In this document: positions 9,049 to 17,102 of the stretch, one piece after another
Numbering within the stretch: the stretch's first letter is position 1
Layout of the letters: every line of letters begins with the position of its first letter
Assembly: GCA_019459325.1 (NCBI GenBank)
Contig: JAIBFA010000091.1
Coordinates: 1 to 47,251 of the forward strand
Length of the DNA stretch: 47,251 nucleotides
Source: Thiobacillus sp.
GTDB lineage: Bacteria; Pseudomonadota; Gammaproteobacteria; Burkholderiales; Thiobacillaceae
Reading direction: 5' to 3'
Notes under the pieces: model-generated
Told to the model about the DNA's origin: nothing
Databases searched by the model: none
The model's input: only the letters and a program-made list of their open reading frames with translations
Position numbers and translations under genes: made by a program

Positions 9049-10057
9049 TTGAGGGATCGGTTTGTTTGCGCATGATCGGCTGGCCGGCGTGCCGTGAAAG
9101 TTGCACGCCCTGCGTCAAATACAACGGACGACGCTTGGTCTCGTTGAACATGCGTCCGAGGTATTCGCCGATGATGCCGAGGCTGGCCAGCTGGATGCCG
9201 CCGAGCATCAGGATCGCCACCATCAGCGACGGGTAGCCCTGCACGCTTTCGCCGAACATCAGCGTTTTGTAAATGATGACCGCAGCGTATCCGAATGCGA
9301 ATAGGGAAATGAGCAAACCCATGTACGAAGCGATTTTCAGCGGAACCGTGGTAAAGGATGTGATGCCTTCAATCGCAAAATTCCACAGCTTCCAGTAATT
9401 CCACTTGGTGTCGCCCGCAAAGCGCGCATCACGCCGGTACGGCAGGGCGACCTGCGGGAACCCGACCCAGGCAAAAAGCCCTTTCATGAAGCGATGATGC
9501 TCGCGCAGCTGCAGCAGCGCATCGACTGCGCGCCGGCTCATCAGCCTGAAATCCCCGGTGTCCTGCGGTATGCGTACGCGGCTCAGACGCTGGATTACCC
9601 GATAGAAGGCGCTGGCAGTGGCACGTTTCATCCAGCTTTCGCCCTCGCGTACGGTGCGCTGCGCATAGACAATGTCATGGCCGGCGCGCCACATCCGGAT
9701 CATTTCTGGAATGAGCTCGGGAGGATCCTGGAGGTCGGTGTCGATGACCACTACGGCGTCGCCGCAGGCATGGTCGAAGCCGGCGGTCATGGCGATTTCC
9801 TTGCCGAAATTGCGCGAAAGATCCACCAGCGTGATGCGGGCATCCTGCGCGCGCAGCGTATTCAGCACGGCGAAGGTCTGGTCTGTACTGCCATCGTTGA
9901 CATAGACCACTTCCAGCTCGCAATCCAGCCCCTCGAACACTGCGCACAAACGCTTGTGAAATTCGGGCAGCACGGCCTCCTCGTTATAGGCCGGGGCGAC
10001 AACAGAGATCACCACGGGGTCAGCGTCCGTTGCCGGGTTCAGGTCCGCGGTTTGCAT
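9041..10057 (-). CDS. gtrB: GtrB/DPM1-like polyprenyl-phosphate glycosyltransferase
   Basis: The 338-aa protein has a cytosolic GT2 domain (VVAPAYNEEAVLPEF at about 19-33, VVYVNDGSTDQT, and the DXD in VVIDTDLQDPPEL at about 103-115). Two C-terminal transmembrane helices follow (roughly 240-262 and 275-300). This is the layout of GtrB, ArnC and dolichol-phosphate mannose synthases, which load a sugar onto undecaprenyl phosphate. It overlaps gtrA by 19 nt and is followed by the flippase. With gtrA and the GT-C gene it makes a complete three-part side-chain glycosylation module. The sugar is not predictable. Confidence 0.9.
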   Translation of the reverse strand: MQTADLNPATDADPVVISVVAPAYNEEAVLPEFHKRLCAVFEGLDCELEVVYVNDGSTDQTFAVLNTLRAQDARITLVDLSRNFGKEIAMTAGFDHACGDAVVVIDTDLQDPPELIPEMIRMWRAGHDIVYAQRTVREGESWMKRATASAFYRVIQRLSRVRIPQDTGDFRLMSRRAVDALLQLREHHRFMKGLFAWVGFPQVALPYRRDARFAGDTKWNYWKLWNFAIEGITSFTTVPLKIASYMGLLISLFAFGYAAVIIYKTLMFGESVQGYPSLMVAILMLGGIQLASLGIIGEYLGRMFNETKRRPLYLTQGVQLSRHAGQPIMRKQTDPSMA

Positions 10058-10443
10058 GAAATCCCCTTTTCAAATGTCCAGTGGCGATTGCCAAGATAAT
10101 TCCAGAGCAGCACACACGCTGTGGCGATGAGTTGCGAGATCAGATAATGCAGGCGAAGCGGCTCCACCAGCAGCCACATCAGCGCGGTATTCAGCGCCAG
10201 CCCGACAGCGGCAATTGCCAGAAAACGCGGCAGCGCTTCGCGATGCCGCCGGGCACTGCGAAAGGTGAATCGATAATTCAGGATGTAATTGATGAGGGCG
10301 CCGAGCAGGGCGCCGGCGACCGACGCTGCGACCGGATGGACAGTCAGCTGGCTGACCAGAAAAAACAGCAGGGCGTAGTGCGCAATGGTCCCTACCGCGC
10401 CTACCAGGCTGAACAGCGAAAACTGTTTGACAAAGACGATCAT
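10039..10443 (-). CDS. gtrA: GtrA-like membrane protein, predicted polyprenyl-sugar flippase
   Basis: A 134-aa protein with four hydrophobic helices and the typical GtrA (PF04138) stretch GALLGALINYILNYRFTF in the middle. It ends in an LLWNYLGNRHWTF segment, also characteristic of the family. GtrA proteins are thought to help move the undecaprenyl-phosphate-sugar made by GtrB across the inner membrane. Its ATG overlaps the stop of the GT-C gene by 4 nt, and its 3' end overlaps gtrB by 19 nt, so the three are translationally coupled. Confidence 0.88.
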   Translation of the reverse strand: MIVFVKQFSLFSLVGAVGTIAHYALLFFLVSQLTVHPVAASVAGALLGALINYILNYRFTFRSARRHREALPRFLAIAAVGLALNTALMWLLVEPLRLHYLISQLIATACVLLWNYLGNRHWTFEKGISCKPRT

Positions 10444-12098
10444 GGCAGGCGGACAACGAGCGCGGAAGGGGTTCTAAGCAGGGGAGTGTAGCCACTATTC
10501 AACTGCTGCAAGATGTCGTACTGCCAGGTGTCGTTTGGCCTGCTCCTGAGCATCTCGTTGCTGATGATGATCGCCAATACCAAGGCGCGGCCTCTTAAAT
10601 GCGGCCGCATCCCCGCGAGCACAGCCAGGTTTCCCGGAGTGGGATCAAAGCGGCGGATGTGGCGCCCGCTTTGCAGACTCAACAGCGGACCATGATTCGA
10701 GACGATATGGGCGTCGTCGGGCAAGGTTTTGAGCAAATCGAGCAAAACGCGATCCCGGCTGGTGTTCTGCTTGATGCGATTGGTGAGGACGGCGCCCGGG
10801 AATTGCGCGGCGGCCGCAGCATACCCATGGCTATCGACCACAGCTCGAATGGCCGCCTCGCGCTGAAGATCGTCCCGGATGCCCTGGAACCTGCCCGCTG
10901 CCAGCAGGAGTCCGACAAGCAGAAGCACGCCGGTTCGGCTAAGCGGGGCTCGATCTTCGCGCATTGTAGGGGGGTGCAGTGCCCAGGTGACGGCAACGAG
11001 TGCCGCCCATGAATAAGGCATCAGCTGCCGTGTCAGCGTCACCTCGACCCAGTCGAAACGGCTGCGCCCCCATACGATCATGGCGAACCCCAGGCTCATG
11101 TAGAGCAGCAACAGCAGCAGGGCGGCGCGTATCGATCGCGGACTCTGTCGCCAGCGTCTCCAGCCCGCCCACAGCAGCAGTCCGGCGGGCAACACCAGCA
11201 ATACCATGGCCATGACGCTCCAGGCCAAGTCGGCCACCGTGCGCCAGGCACTGATGTCGAGCAGAAAACTCCACAGACTGAGCCGGAAGGCTTTCACCAC
11301 GCCGAAATCCGTCCCGCCATGTGCGGAAAAATAGGGCTGGATGCTGCCGAAGGTGTGAAGGTTGTAGAAAAACAGGGGGAACGCCAGCAGGGCAAAGCCT
11401 GCACCCCATAACAGCCCGCTTCTGAATGCGTCTCGCCAAGCAAGCTGCTTCGTCAGCAGCGACACGCCGAGAAAAGCGATGACCGCCAGTGGCAGCACGG
11501 CGGCGGCATTGCGCAGGGCGTAGGCACAGCCGGCCAGCAGGCCCGAGAGCATGATTGCGCGCCCGTTTCCACGCCAGCTGCAATCCTGGCGCATAAAAAT
11601 GCCGAGCGACAATACTGAAAACAGCGTCATCCCGGCATCGCTCAAAGCCAGATACCCCCACTCGACAAAGCCGGGCGAGCTTGCCGCCAGAACCGCAATG
11701 GCCATGGCTGGCCAGCGACCGACCAGCGGGCGTGCGGCGTAGCTGATGGCAGGCAAAAGCAGCAGCCAGGCAAGCCAGGCAGCGGCGAGTGCGGCATGAG
11801 GCAGGCTGAGGCCCAGCCTTGAAATTCCGGCGATTGTCAGCGCGAAACCCGGCGGAAACAGCGGAAACGCGGCATAGTCCTGCGTGGTGTCAGACCAGCC
11901 CGTTCCGCGCAGCAAACCGTTTCCGTGCAACCAGTTCCGGGCTTCCTGAACATAACCCGTGGTGTCGTTTGCAAACGGATAGTTCAAGGGCAGCATCAGA
12001 CTGATGAGCGCACCCAGCAGCCCCCCACCCAACAGCGTCAGGATGAGGTGGTCGCGCCACTCTGTAGGCGCAATCGGGTACGAGTGTGACGCATTCAT
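10440..12098 (-). CDS. GT-C type membrane glycosyltransferase (PMT/GT39/GT83-like)
   Basis: A 552-aa polytopic protein with about eleven hydrophobic helices. After the first helix comes the loop YPFANDTTGYVQEARN (about 39-54), where an acidic residue sits as in GT-C enzymes. A second loop carries FPLFPPGF (about 77-84), a motif usual in this class. GT-C enzymes use polyprenyl-phosphate sugars on the periplasmic face. The adjacent gtrB and gtrA would supply that donor. It is therefore likely to add a side-chain sugar to the polymer or lipid-linked repeat. A 182-bp gap with no gene precedes it. Confidence 0.83.
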   Translation of the reverse strand: MNASHSYPIAPTEWRDHLILTLLGGGLLGALISLMLPLNYPFANDTTGYVQEARNWLHGNGLLRGTGWSDTTQDYAAFPLFPPGFALTIAGISRLGLSLPHAALAAAWLAWLLLLPAISYAARPLVGRWPAMAIAVLAASSPGFVEWGYLALSDAGMTLFSVLSLGIFMRQDCSWRGNGRAIMLSGLLAGCAYALRNAAAVLPLAVIAFLGVSLLTKQLAWRDAFRSGLLWGAGFALLAFPLFFYNLHTFGSIQPYFSAHGGTDFGVVKAFRLSLWSFLLDISAWRTVADLAWSVMAMVLLVLPAGLLLWAGWRRWRQSPRSIRAALLLLLLYMSLGFAMIVWGRSRFDWVEVTLTRQLMPYSWAALVAVTWALHPPTMREDRAPLSRTGVLLLVGLLLAAGRFQGIRDDLQREAAIRAVVDSHGYAAAAAQFPGAVLTNRIKQNTSRDRVLLDLLKTLPDDAHIVSNHGPLLSLQSGRHIRRFDPTPGNLAVLAGMRPHLRGRALVLAIIISNEMLRSRPNDTWQYDILQQLNSGYTPLLRTPSALVVRLP

Positions 12099-12280
12099 GT
12101 CGGCTTCCTGTCAGTTCTTTCGGCAATCGCTTGACGTTTGCAGGCTCGACGCTCCAGGTAGCAGCCTGGTCTGGCCAGGCGTCGGGCCGGCCACGGGAGG
12201 CGTGGCGGATGTGCCCTCCCAGACCCGGACTCGGGTGCCGTTGTGGTGAAGAGGGATTGAACCAAAACAGGGAGCAAGCT
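12099..12280. other. Gap between methyltransferase and GT-C genes
   Basis: There is no supported ORF. It contains a short hairpin, GCCTGG at 12164-12169 and CCAGGC at 12175-12180, with a 5-nt loop. There is no T-run of a terminator and no recognised riboswitch fold. It may hold an untranslated leader for the GT-C/gtrA/gtrB group. Confidence 0.4.
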
Positions 12281-13087
12281 CTATGCCTCTCGTTGGGCTG
12301 CGCGCTTCCGAATTGCAACTTGATCGCTACCCCGTTTTGACCCGAGGCGTAATGCAGCGAATAGCGCGACAGGAACGACCAGAAGTTTGTGGCTGGCTAG
12401 CTTGAGTCGCCAGGAAGACAGCGGTTTCTTCGAGAAAACATGCAGCCGCCCCAGTGGGTAGTAATGCATGTCCAGCCTGTGGGCCAGGCGTGTCAATCCT
12501 TGGCGCGAGAAAAAAGCGATGTGCTGCCCTGTGTCCAGCGAGTAATACCCCCATTGGGTGGGGCCGGGCGGATGATTGTCGGGAAATGTTTCGGTGGTGA
12601 ATATGAGAATCCCCGCACGATAGGTAGCCAGGTTGTGCTGGATGAATTCGAACGGATTGAGGGTGTGCTCGAGGACCTCTATTGCGCTGATTGCCAGGCA
12701 GGCGCCATGTCGGGGATCGTAGTCGAATCCTTTGGCGAACAGGTTTTTTGCATACCGATCGGACCAGTAGTAATCGAATCCCAAGTCGCGCATCAGTCGG
12801 GCAAGCAGGCCGTAGCCGCCCGCCACGTCGACATACTTGGCTTGTCCGCGGTCGCCAAGGGCCAGGTAGTTGATGGCAGCCAGTCGTAGCGCAGTCAGGA
12901 TGTTGCGTACGGCGACGTCCGTATCCTGATGCAGGATGGCATCTGAATAGGCCTCGTCGAGCCATGTGGGATGGTCAACGAATACGTGGTCGCATCCTGC
13001 GCAGTAGTGGTAGGGCGCCTCGTATTTTTTGAGGAGCGTCGCGGTAAAGATCGTTTGCGTTTCTGCACCACAAATATGGCAATTCAT
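12281..13087 (-). CDS. SAM-dependent methyltransferase with N-terminal zinc motif
   Basis: A 268-aa protein. The N-terminus carries two CxxC pairs (C3/C6 and C29/C32), a likely zinc knuckle. A class I methyltransferase fold follows: motif I is VDVAGGYGLLARL (86-98), and IEVLEHTLNPFEF (136-148) is a post-motif segment usual in the Methyltransf_23 group. The zinc-knuckle plus methyltransferase arrangement is common among sugar or natural-product C-methyltransferases and in polysaccharide clusters. It could methylate a sugar or a group made by the neighbouring PP-loop enzyme. The exact acceptor is unknown. Confidence 0.82.
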   Translation of the reverse strand: MNCHICGAETQTIFTATLLKKYEAPYHYCAGCDHVFVDHPTWLDEAYSDAILHQDTDVAVRNILTALRLAAINYLALGDRGQAKYVDVAGGYGLLARLMRDLGFDYYWSDRYAKNLFAKGFDYDPRHGACLAISAIEVLEHTLNPFEFIQHNLATYRAGILIFTTETFPDNHPPGPTQWGYYSLDTGQHIAFFSRQGLTRLAHRLDMHYYPLGRLHVFSKKPLSSWRLKLASHKLLVVPVALFAALRLGSKRGSDQVAIRKRAAQREA

Positions 13088-13186
13088 GGAGATCTCCGGT
13101 TATGGATTCCGGCCGTGCGACATCCGCACTGCAACCGGCCGTGGGTTATGCAATCGATGAGGGCCTGTCGTCTGTTTACGTCAGGC

Positions 13187-14389
13187 TCACGTTCTTCCGA
13201 GCAGTTTTTTGGCGATGGGACGCAGGTAATTGAGCCTGAGCGTGTGTTCGGCCTTAAACATCCACAGTTTTCGCTTGATGAGGTCGGCCAGATCCTGTCG
13301 CCCCATTTCCTCGAGCGGAGAAACCAACTCGATAAAATATTCCAATTCGACATGTGATCTGATGTGCGTGGATTTCAGCATGGCGGTCGTCACTTCATTC
13401 AGGGGAAATGCCTTCGTGTGCTGAAGTTGCTTGCAAACCATAAATTCCAGCATGGTCCGAACACATTTTGGACAGCGGCCGCAATTCAGGTGTCCCGGAG
13501 GGATCGCGTCTGTATCCCAGCATACCCTGAGTGAATTCAATGTCTCGGGCCATTGCGAGAGGATGTGAATTTTTTCCAGGCGGCTGAATTGTTCCATGTC
13601 GCCGGTCGTGACCTCGAGAAAATCGGCGCCAAAATAACTGTTAAGCCAGGGGTGTGAGCCATGAGGGTGCTGGATATATTCCAGAACATTGTCTGGACTG
13701 ACGATACAGCGATGTATACGGGAACTTGCAGCATGGGCGATGGCTGCAAGCAAGGAGCCAAATTGCCATTTGGAATAGAAGCGCCAGTTCTTGGCCAGGT
13801 TTCTCAGGTTGACTTTAACGGTAACAAGCTCGACGCCCTGGCCCTGGCACAGGGCGGATAGTTTCTGGATCCCAAGCTCCCATACATCAGGTCGATCCTG
13901 TTTGTTGGGGTCGCCCACATCAAGGCCGTGAACGAAGAAGGCGACCCCGACTCTTCGGGGGTCGCCATCGCGATATTGACTGGCATTCCAGTACAGGGCG
14001 GCCAGTGAATCCACGCCGCCGGACAAAAAAAGCGCGGTGGTTGAACTGGAGAGCTCCGGCATCGGATGCGCAGCCGCGGGTGCCTGAATTTTTACCGGAC
14101 GATGCGGGCTTTTGTGCCAATGGGCCATCAACCGCATGGCCATGGTGAGCCTGGAACTGAGTTGCGGGTCTACGCTGCCTTCGATTTCCATACGGGTTTC
14201 CCCATTCCACATGGCTGCCATGGCGGTTCCCACCATGAAGGCGTTGGGCTCGGGGCGGATCCATTCAGCCTGTTCGGCTGGTACGGAAAAAAAGAGGGTT
14301 TCCCGCACCTGCCGAGTTTCAAGTTCCACGTCGGCCTGGACGTGGTATTGCCCGTCTTCGTATCTTTCCTGGATGTTCCGTATAAACAT
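13187..14389 (-). CDS. PP-loop ATP pyrophosphatase, QueC-like with four-cysteine site, function unknown
   Basis: A 400-aa protein. The PP-loop is TALFLSGGVDSLAALYW (118-134), the AMP-forming ATP site shared by QueC, ThiI, TtcA and asparagine synthetase. Near the C-terminus are C290, C303, C306 and C309 (LNCGRCPKCVR), the same order as the zinc site of QueC, although QueC has a shorter first spacing. About 110 residues of extra N-terminal sequence precede the PP-loop, and no amidotransferase domain is seen. It should adenylate a substrate and exchange AMP for another group, for instance forming an amide, nitrile or thio product on a sugar or peptide. Its place among polysaccharide genes suggests a rare sugar or acceptor modification. 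A purine-rich GGGGGAG lies just before ATG 14389. I know no named gene for it. Confidence 0.72.
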   Translation of the reverse strand: MFIRNIQERYEDGQYHVQADVELETRQVRETLFFSVPAEQAEWIRPEPNAFMVGTAMAAMWNGETRMEIEGSVDPQLSSRLTMAMRLMAHWHKSPHRPVKIQAPAAAHPMPELSSSTTALFLSGGVDSLAALYWNASQYRDGDPRRVGVAFFVHGLDVGDPNKQDRPDVWELGIQKLSALCQGQGVELVTVKVNLRNLAKNWRFYSKWQFGSLLAAIAHAASSRIHRCIVSPDNVLEYIQHPHGSHPWLNSYFGADFLEVTTGDMEQFSRLEKIHILSQWPETLNSLRVCWDTDAIPPGHLNCGRCPKCVRTMLEFMVCKQLQHTKAFPLNEVTTAMLKSTHIRSHVELEYFIELVSPLEEMGRQDLADLIKRKLWMFKAEHTLRLNYLRPIAKKLLGRT

Positions 14390-14462
14390 CGTCTCCCCCT
14401 GTGCTCGATGGCGGTGGTGTTATTCGTATTGCATTGTTCTTGTGTGGTCTTGCACGGACATG

Positions 14463-15734
14463 TCAGGGGTGGGCCAGATCGAGATTGCGCAAAGCCAGTG
14501 CCTTCACTGTCGGTAGGCTGGTGCGTATGCGTTCGCGATTGTCCTGTCTTTGTTCGTAGGCGAGTTTGATGCTGGCCAGGAACTCCTCGCTCAGGCATTG
14601 CTGGGGAGAAATGGTGTGTTCGAGCGACAGTCCGAAGTGTTGATACAGCCCCTCGAATTTGTCCTGATAGGTGATCGACAGGATGGGCGTTCCGCTCCCC
14701 AGCGCTGCAATGGCCAAATGCATGCGGCCGGTGATGATGAGATCGAGCAGGCCCGCAATCCGCTTGATTTTGTCGGGTTGGTCGACCTGGGTATAGCGGA
14801 CGTGGGCGAAGCCGTTCTGTTGCAGGGTCTTCCCGAGCTCTTGCAGGATGGCCACATCGCCGGATTGCGGTTTGAGATCGTGAGGAAGCAGCATGAAGGC
14901 CAGCGATTTCTGTTCGCCTGCACGCTGGAGTTGAGTCGCGATGTGCTTGATGAGTGCACCCATGCCTGCCTGGGCGATCGCCGGTGCCAGCGCGTGGGCA
15001 TTCAGGTTGACGCCAATGGGGGTGCGACCTGATTGGCGCATGCTGGCAATCCAGGCTTCGGCCTCCGACTCGGATTCGGTGGCAGCGAGCATCAGAAAAG
15101 CGCTATCTGCGCATAGCCGGGCGGGGATGCCGACGATACGGGTAAAGCGGTCGAGCGAGGGCTGGTCGCGTACATTCACCGTCACCATAGGATGCAATCT
15201 TGCCAGCGCATGAATCGTCGGGCGTCGCGGCTGACGGTTGAAACTAAAACCCAGGGTGGTAGCGGGAATGCCGAGCCGGACGCTGTGATTGCAGTAATCC
15301 ACGATGCGCTGCACCAATGCTGCGCCGTATTTGCCGTCGAGAATGTCAGCACCCATCACGAACAGCGCATGATGTTGGCGAACCATCTTGTCGAAGGCGA
15401 TGGTACCGGCCCGGCCAAGCCAAGCGGCCACTACGGGTACCTCGCCGATTCCCGGCACGGTGATGCTGTGGTTTCGCATGCCGATGATGGTGAAAGTGGA
15501 TGCAGCGTTGCGCGCGCGCAGCGATTGCATCAATGCCGTAAACATGGCCATGTCGCCCAATGAACCGGATGGATTGCTGGCGTCGCCGGGAATAATCAGA
15601 AAATGGGTGGGTGTTGCCGGTTCAGGTGCAGGTGGCCTTGGGTTCGATGCGTGCAGCTGACGCAGGGGCTGGGTTACCTGCAAAAAATTGCGGACAATGA
15701 TCGCCTGATCGACAAAAAACTGTTTGAGGGTCAT
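14463..15734 (-). CDS. Polysaccharide pyruvyl transferase family protein
   Basis: A 423-aa protein of the PF04230 (CsaB/WcaK-like) family. The N-terminal part has SGSLGDMAMFTAL, matching the glycine-rich start of the fold. The C-terminal half holds LIITGRMHLAIAALGSGTP and then SITYQDKFEGL, the GRMH and Y-x-K motifs of the family. Members put a pyruvate ketal on sugars or act as related sugar transferases. A TTG at 15743 would add three residues, but ATG 15734 is the better start. The stop of the preceding GT4 gene lies 9 nt upstream, so the pair is one transcript. The pyruvyl donor is expected to be phosphoenolpyruvate. Confidence 0.87.
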   Translation of the reverse strand: MTLKQFFVDQAIIVRNFLQVTQPLRQLHASNPRPPAPEPATPTHFLIIPGDASNPSGSLGDMAMFTALMQSLRARNAASTFTIIGMRNHSITVPGIGEVPVVAAWLGRAGTIAFDKMVRQHHALFVMGADILDGKYGAALVQRIVDYCNHSVRLGIPATTLGFSFNRQPRRPTIHALARLHPMVTVNVRDQPSLDRFTRIVGIPARLCADSAFLMLAATESESEAEAWIASMRQSGRTPIGVNLNAHALAPAIAQAGMGALIKHIATQLQRAGEQKSLAFMLLPHDLKPQSGDVAILQELGKTLQQNGFAHVRYTQVDQPDKIKRIAGLLDLIITGRMHLAIAALGSGTPILSITYQDKFEGLYQHFGLSLEHTISPQQCLSEEFLASIKLAYEQRQDNRERIRTSLPTVKALALRNLDLAHP

Positions 15735-15743
15735 TGGGGGCAA

Positions 15744-16847
15744 TCAGTCATGGGATGCACACAATTGTGCGACCCGATCTGTGAACAGGGCATTTGAATA
15801 GTACTTTGCAATTTGAGCATGCCCGTTTTCCGCCGCGCCGCGCCGCGTGCCGATATCACCCAACCAGCCTGCACATAGCTGGGCAAAATGCGCATCGTCC
15901 TGTGCCACGCCCAGGCTTCGGGCCAGATCTGGCTCGAATGCGCTGGCGCAGTGGGACGTGGTCAGACAGGCGCGCCCATACGCCAGCGATTCCAGGATCT
16001 TGATGTTGGTGCCGCCGCCGGAATAGATCGGCGCGATGGTGAAGGCAGCACTGCGATAGGCTTCACCCAAGTCGTCCACGAATCCGGGGGCGGACACGTC
16101 CGGGTGTTGCTCCCATGCCTGCCGTACCGCGGGGGGCGCGGCACCGACGAGCAACAGCCGGGCTTGTGGCTGGGAGGCCTTGATTGCAGGCCAGCAGCGG
16201 GCGAGAAAACGGTCGATTCCCTCGCGGTTGGGCGCGTACCAGAGCGAGCCGACGAACAGCAGGGTGGCGCTGTCCGCCTGCGGGAAGGGCTGAGTGGGCG
16301 GGTTGTATGGGATATTGGGCAGTAGCGCCGACTGCAGTTCGGGACGGCCTGCCTGGTCGCGCTGGCTGACGAAAAAAAAGGCGTCGAAGCGTTGGAGCTG
16401 TCGCTGGGCAAGCCATGCGGCGTAACTCGATTTGAGTCGTGCGGCCAGCGCCAGCGTGCCGGGCGCGTAGTGATAGCCCCAGTCGTCGAGATCGACCACG
16501 GTACGCACCCCGGGCGGGATGACCAGCTTGGTAATGGGATTGAGATAACGGCTGACGATCAGCCGATACTTGCCCGGGTCGACGCCGTTTGCGTGCAAGG
16601 TCCGATTCAGGGTGTGATCGGGCTGAAATTTGCCTATGCCCAAGGGGCGCTGATGCCAGAGCCCGTGCGCAAGAATGCCTGCTCGAGGCGCGGCCAGAGA
16701 GCTGGCACCCGCAGTCGGTTCGAGCAGCAATACGTCCACCTCTCCCGCCTGTTGCAGGGCCATGTGCAGCAAAGCCGTGCGCTGCTGTGCGCCCGACTGG
16801 GGCGCAAACGGCGAGGCCGGGGAAACCAGCAGAATGCGGTCACGCAT
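15744..16847 (-). CDS. Glycosyltransferase family 4 (GT-B fold)
   Basis: The 367-aa protein has a GT-B layout. It starts MRDRILLVSPASPFAPQSGAQQR, with the glycine-rich acceptor-side loop. A sugar-nucleotide site follows late in the protein, with LLFVGSLWYAPNREGI and GGGTNIKILESLAYGRA (the E-x7-type region). A longer frame begins with TTG at 16895, but ATG 16847 is where the family homology starts. It is the first gene of the minus-strand cluster and probably begins its main transcript. A divergent glycosyltransferase gene lies 255 bp away. Confidence 0.87.
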   Translation of the reverse strand: MRDRILLVSPASPFAPQSGAQQRTALLHMALQQAGEVDVLLLEPTAGASSLAAPRAGILAHGLWHQRPLGIGKFQPDHTLNRTLHANGVDPGKYRLIVSRYLNPITKLVIPPGVRTVVDLDDWGYHYAPGTLALAARLKSSYAAWLAQRQLQRFDAFFFVSQRDQAGRPELQSALLPNIPYNPPTQPFPQADSATLLFVGSLWYAPNREGIDRFLARCWPAIKASQPQARLLLVGAAPPAVRQAWEQHPDVSAPGFVDDLGEAYRSAAFTIAPIYSGGGTNIKILESLAYGRACLTTSHCASAFEPDLARSLGVAQDDAHFAQLCAGWLGDIGTRRGAAENGHAQIAKYYSNALFTDRVAQLCASHD

Positions 16848-17102
16848 AGTCAAGGCGTCGCAGTGAGAGGATGGGGGCGAGAGATTTCGACACAACAGGC
16901 GAAATCATAACGTTCATTTAGCACTTGTCGGTGATGCCACGCGTTGGTGGACGCGGCCGTGACCTTTGATCGACAGATTGTAATCTGTGGCTGTGTCAGC
17001 TTGTGTGTCTAATGCGGGGGCACAATTGAAAAGCTGGCCCCGTGGAGTCTGACCAGATGTGGCTTGCGATTCTGGTCATGAATTTGCTTCAGATGTTATT
17101 CG
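16848..17102. promoter_or_regulatory. Divergent intergenic region with two perfect inverted repeats
   Basis: Between the cluster's first gene and the divergent GT2. ACAGATT-GT-AATCTGT lies at 16973-16988. TGACCAGA-N13-TCTGGTCA lies at 17050-17078, ending 24 nt before the GT2 start. Both are perfect, so each could be an operator or, for the second, a leader hairpin. No strong sigma-70 or sigma-54 promoter could be called for either direction. The regulator is unknown. Confidence 0.45.

Noticed and set aside
12099-12280. Riboswitch (for example cyclic-di-GMP) before the GT-C gene
   Set aside because: Only a short stem seen; none of the conserved riboswitch core bases were recognised.
17071-17088. 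Sigma-54-like GG-N10-GC (TGG-N8-TTGCT) before the divergent GT2
   Set aside because: The -12 and spacing fit but only TGG of the -24 matches, and the leader would be about 4 nt.
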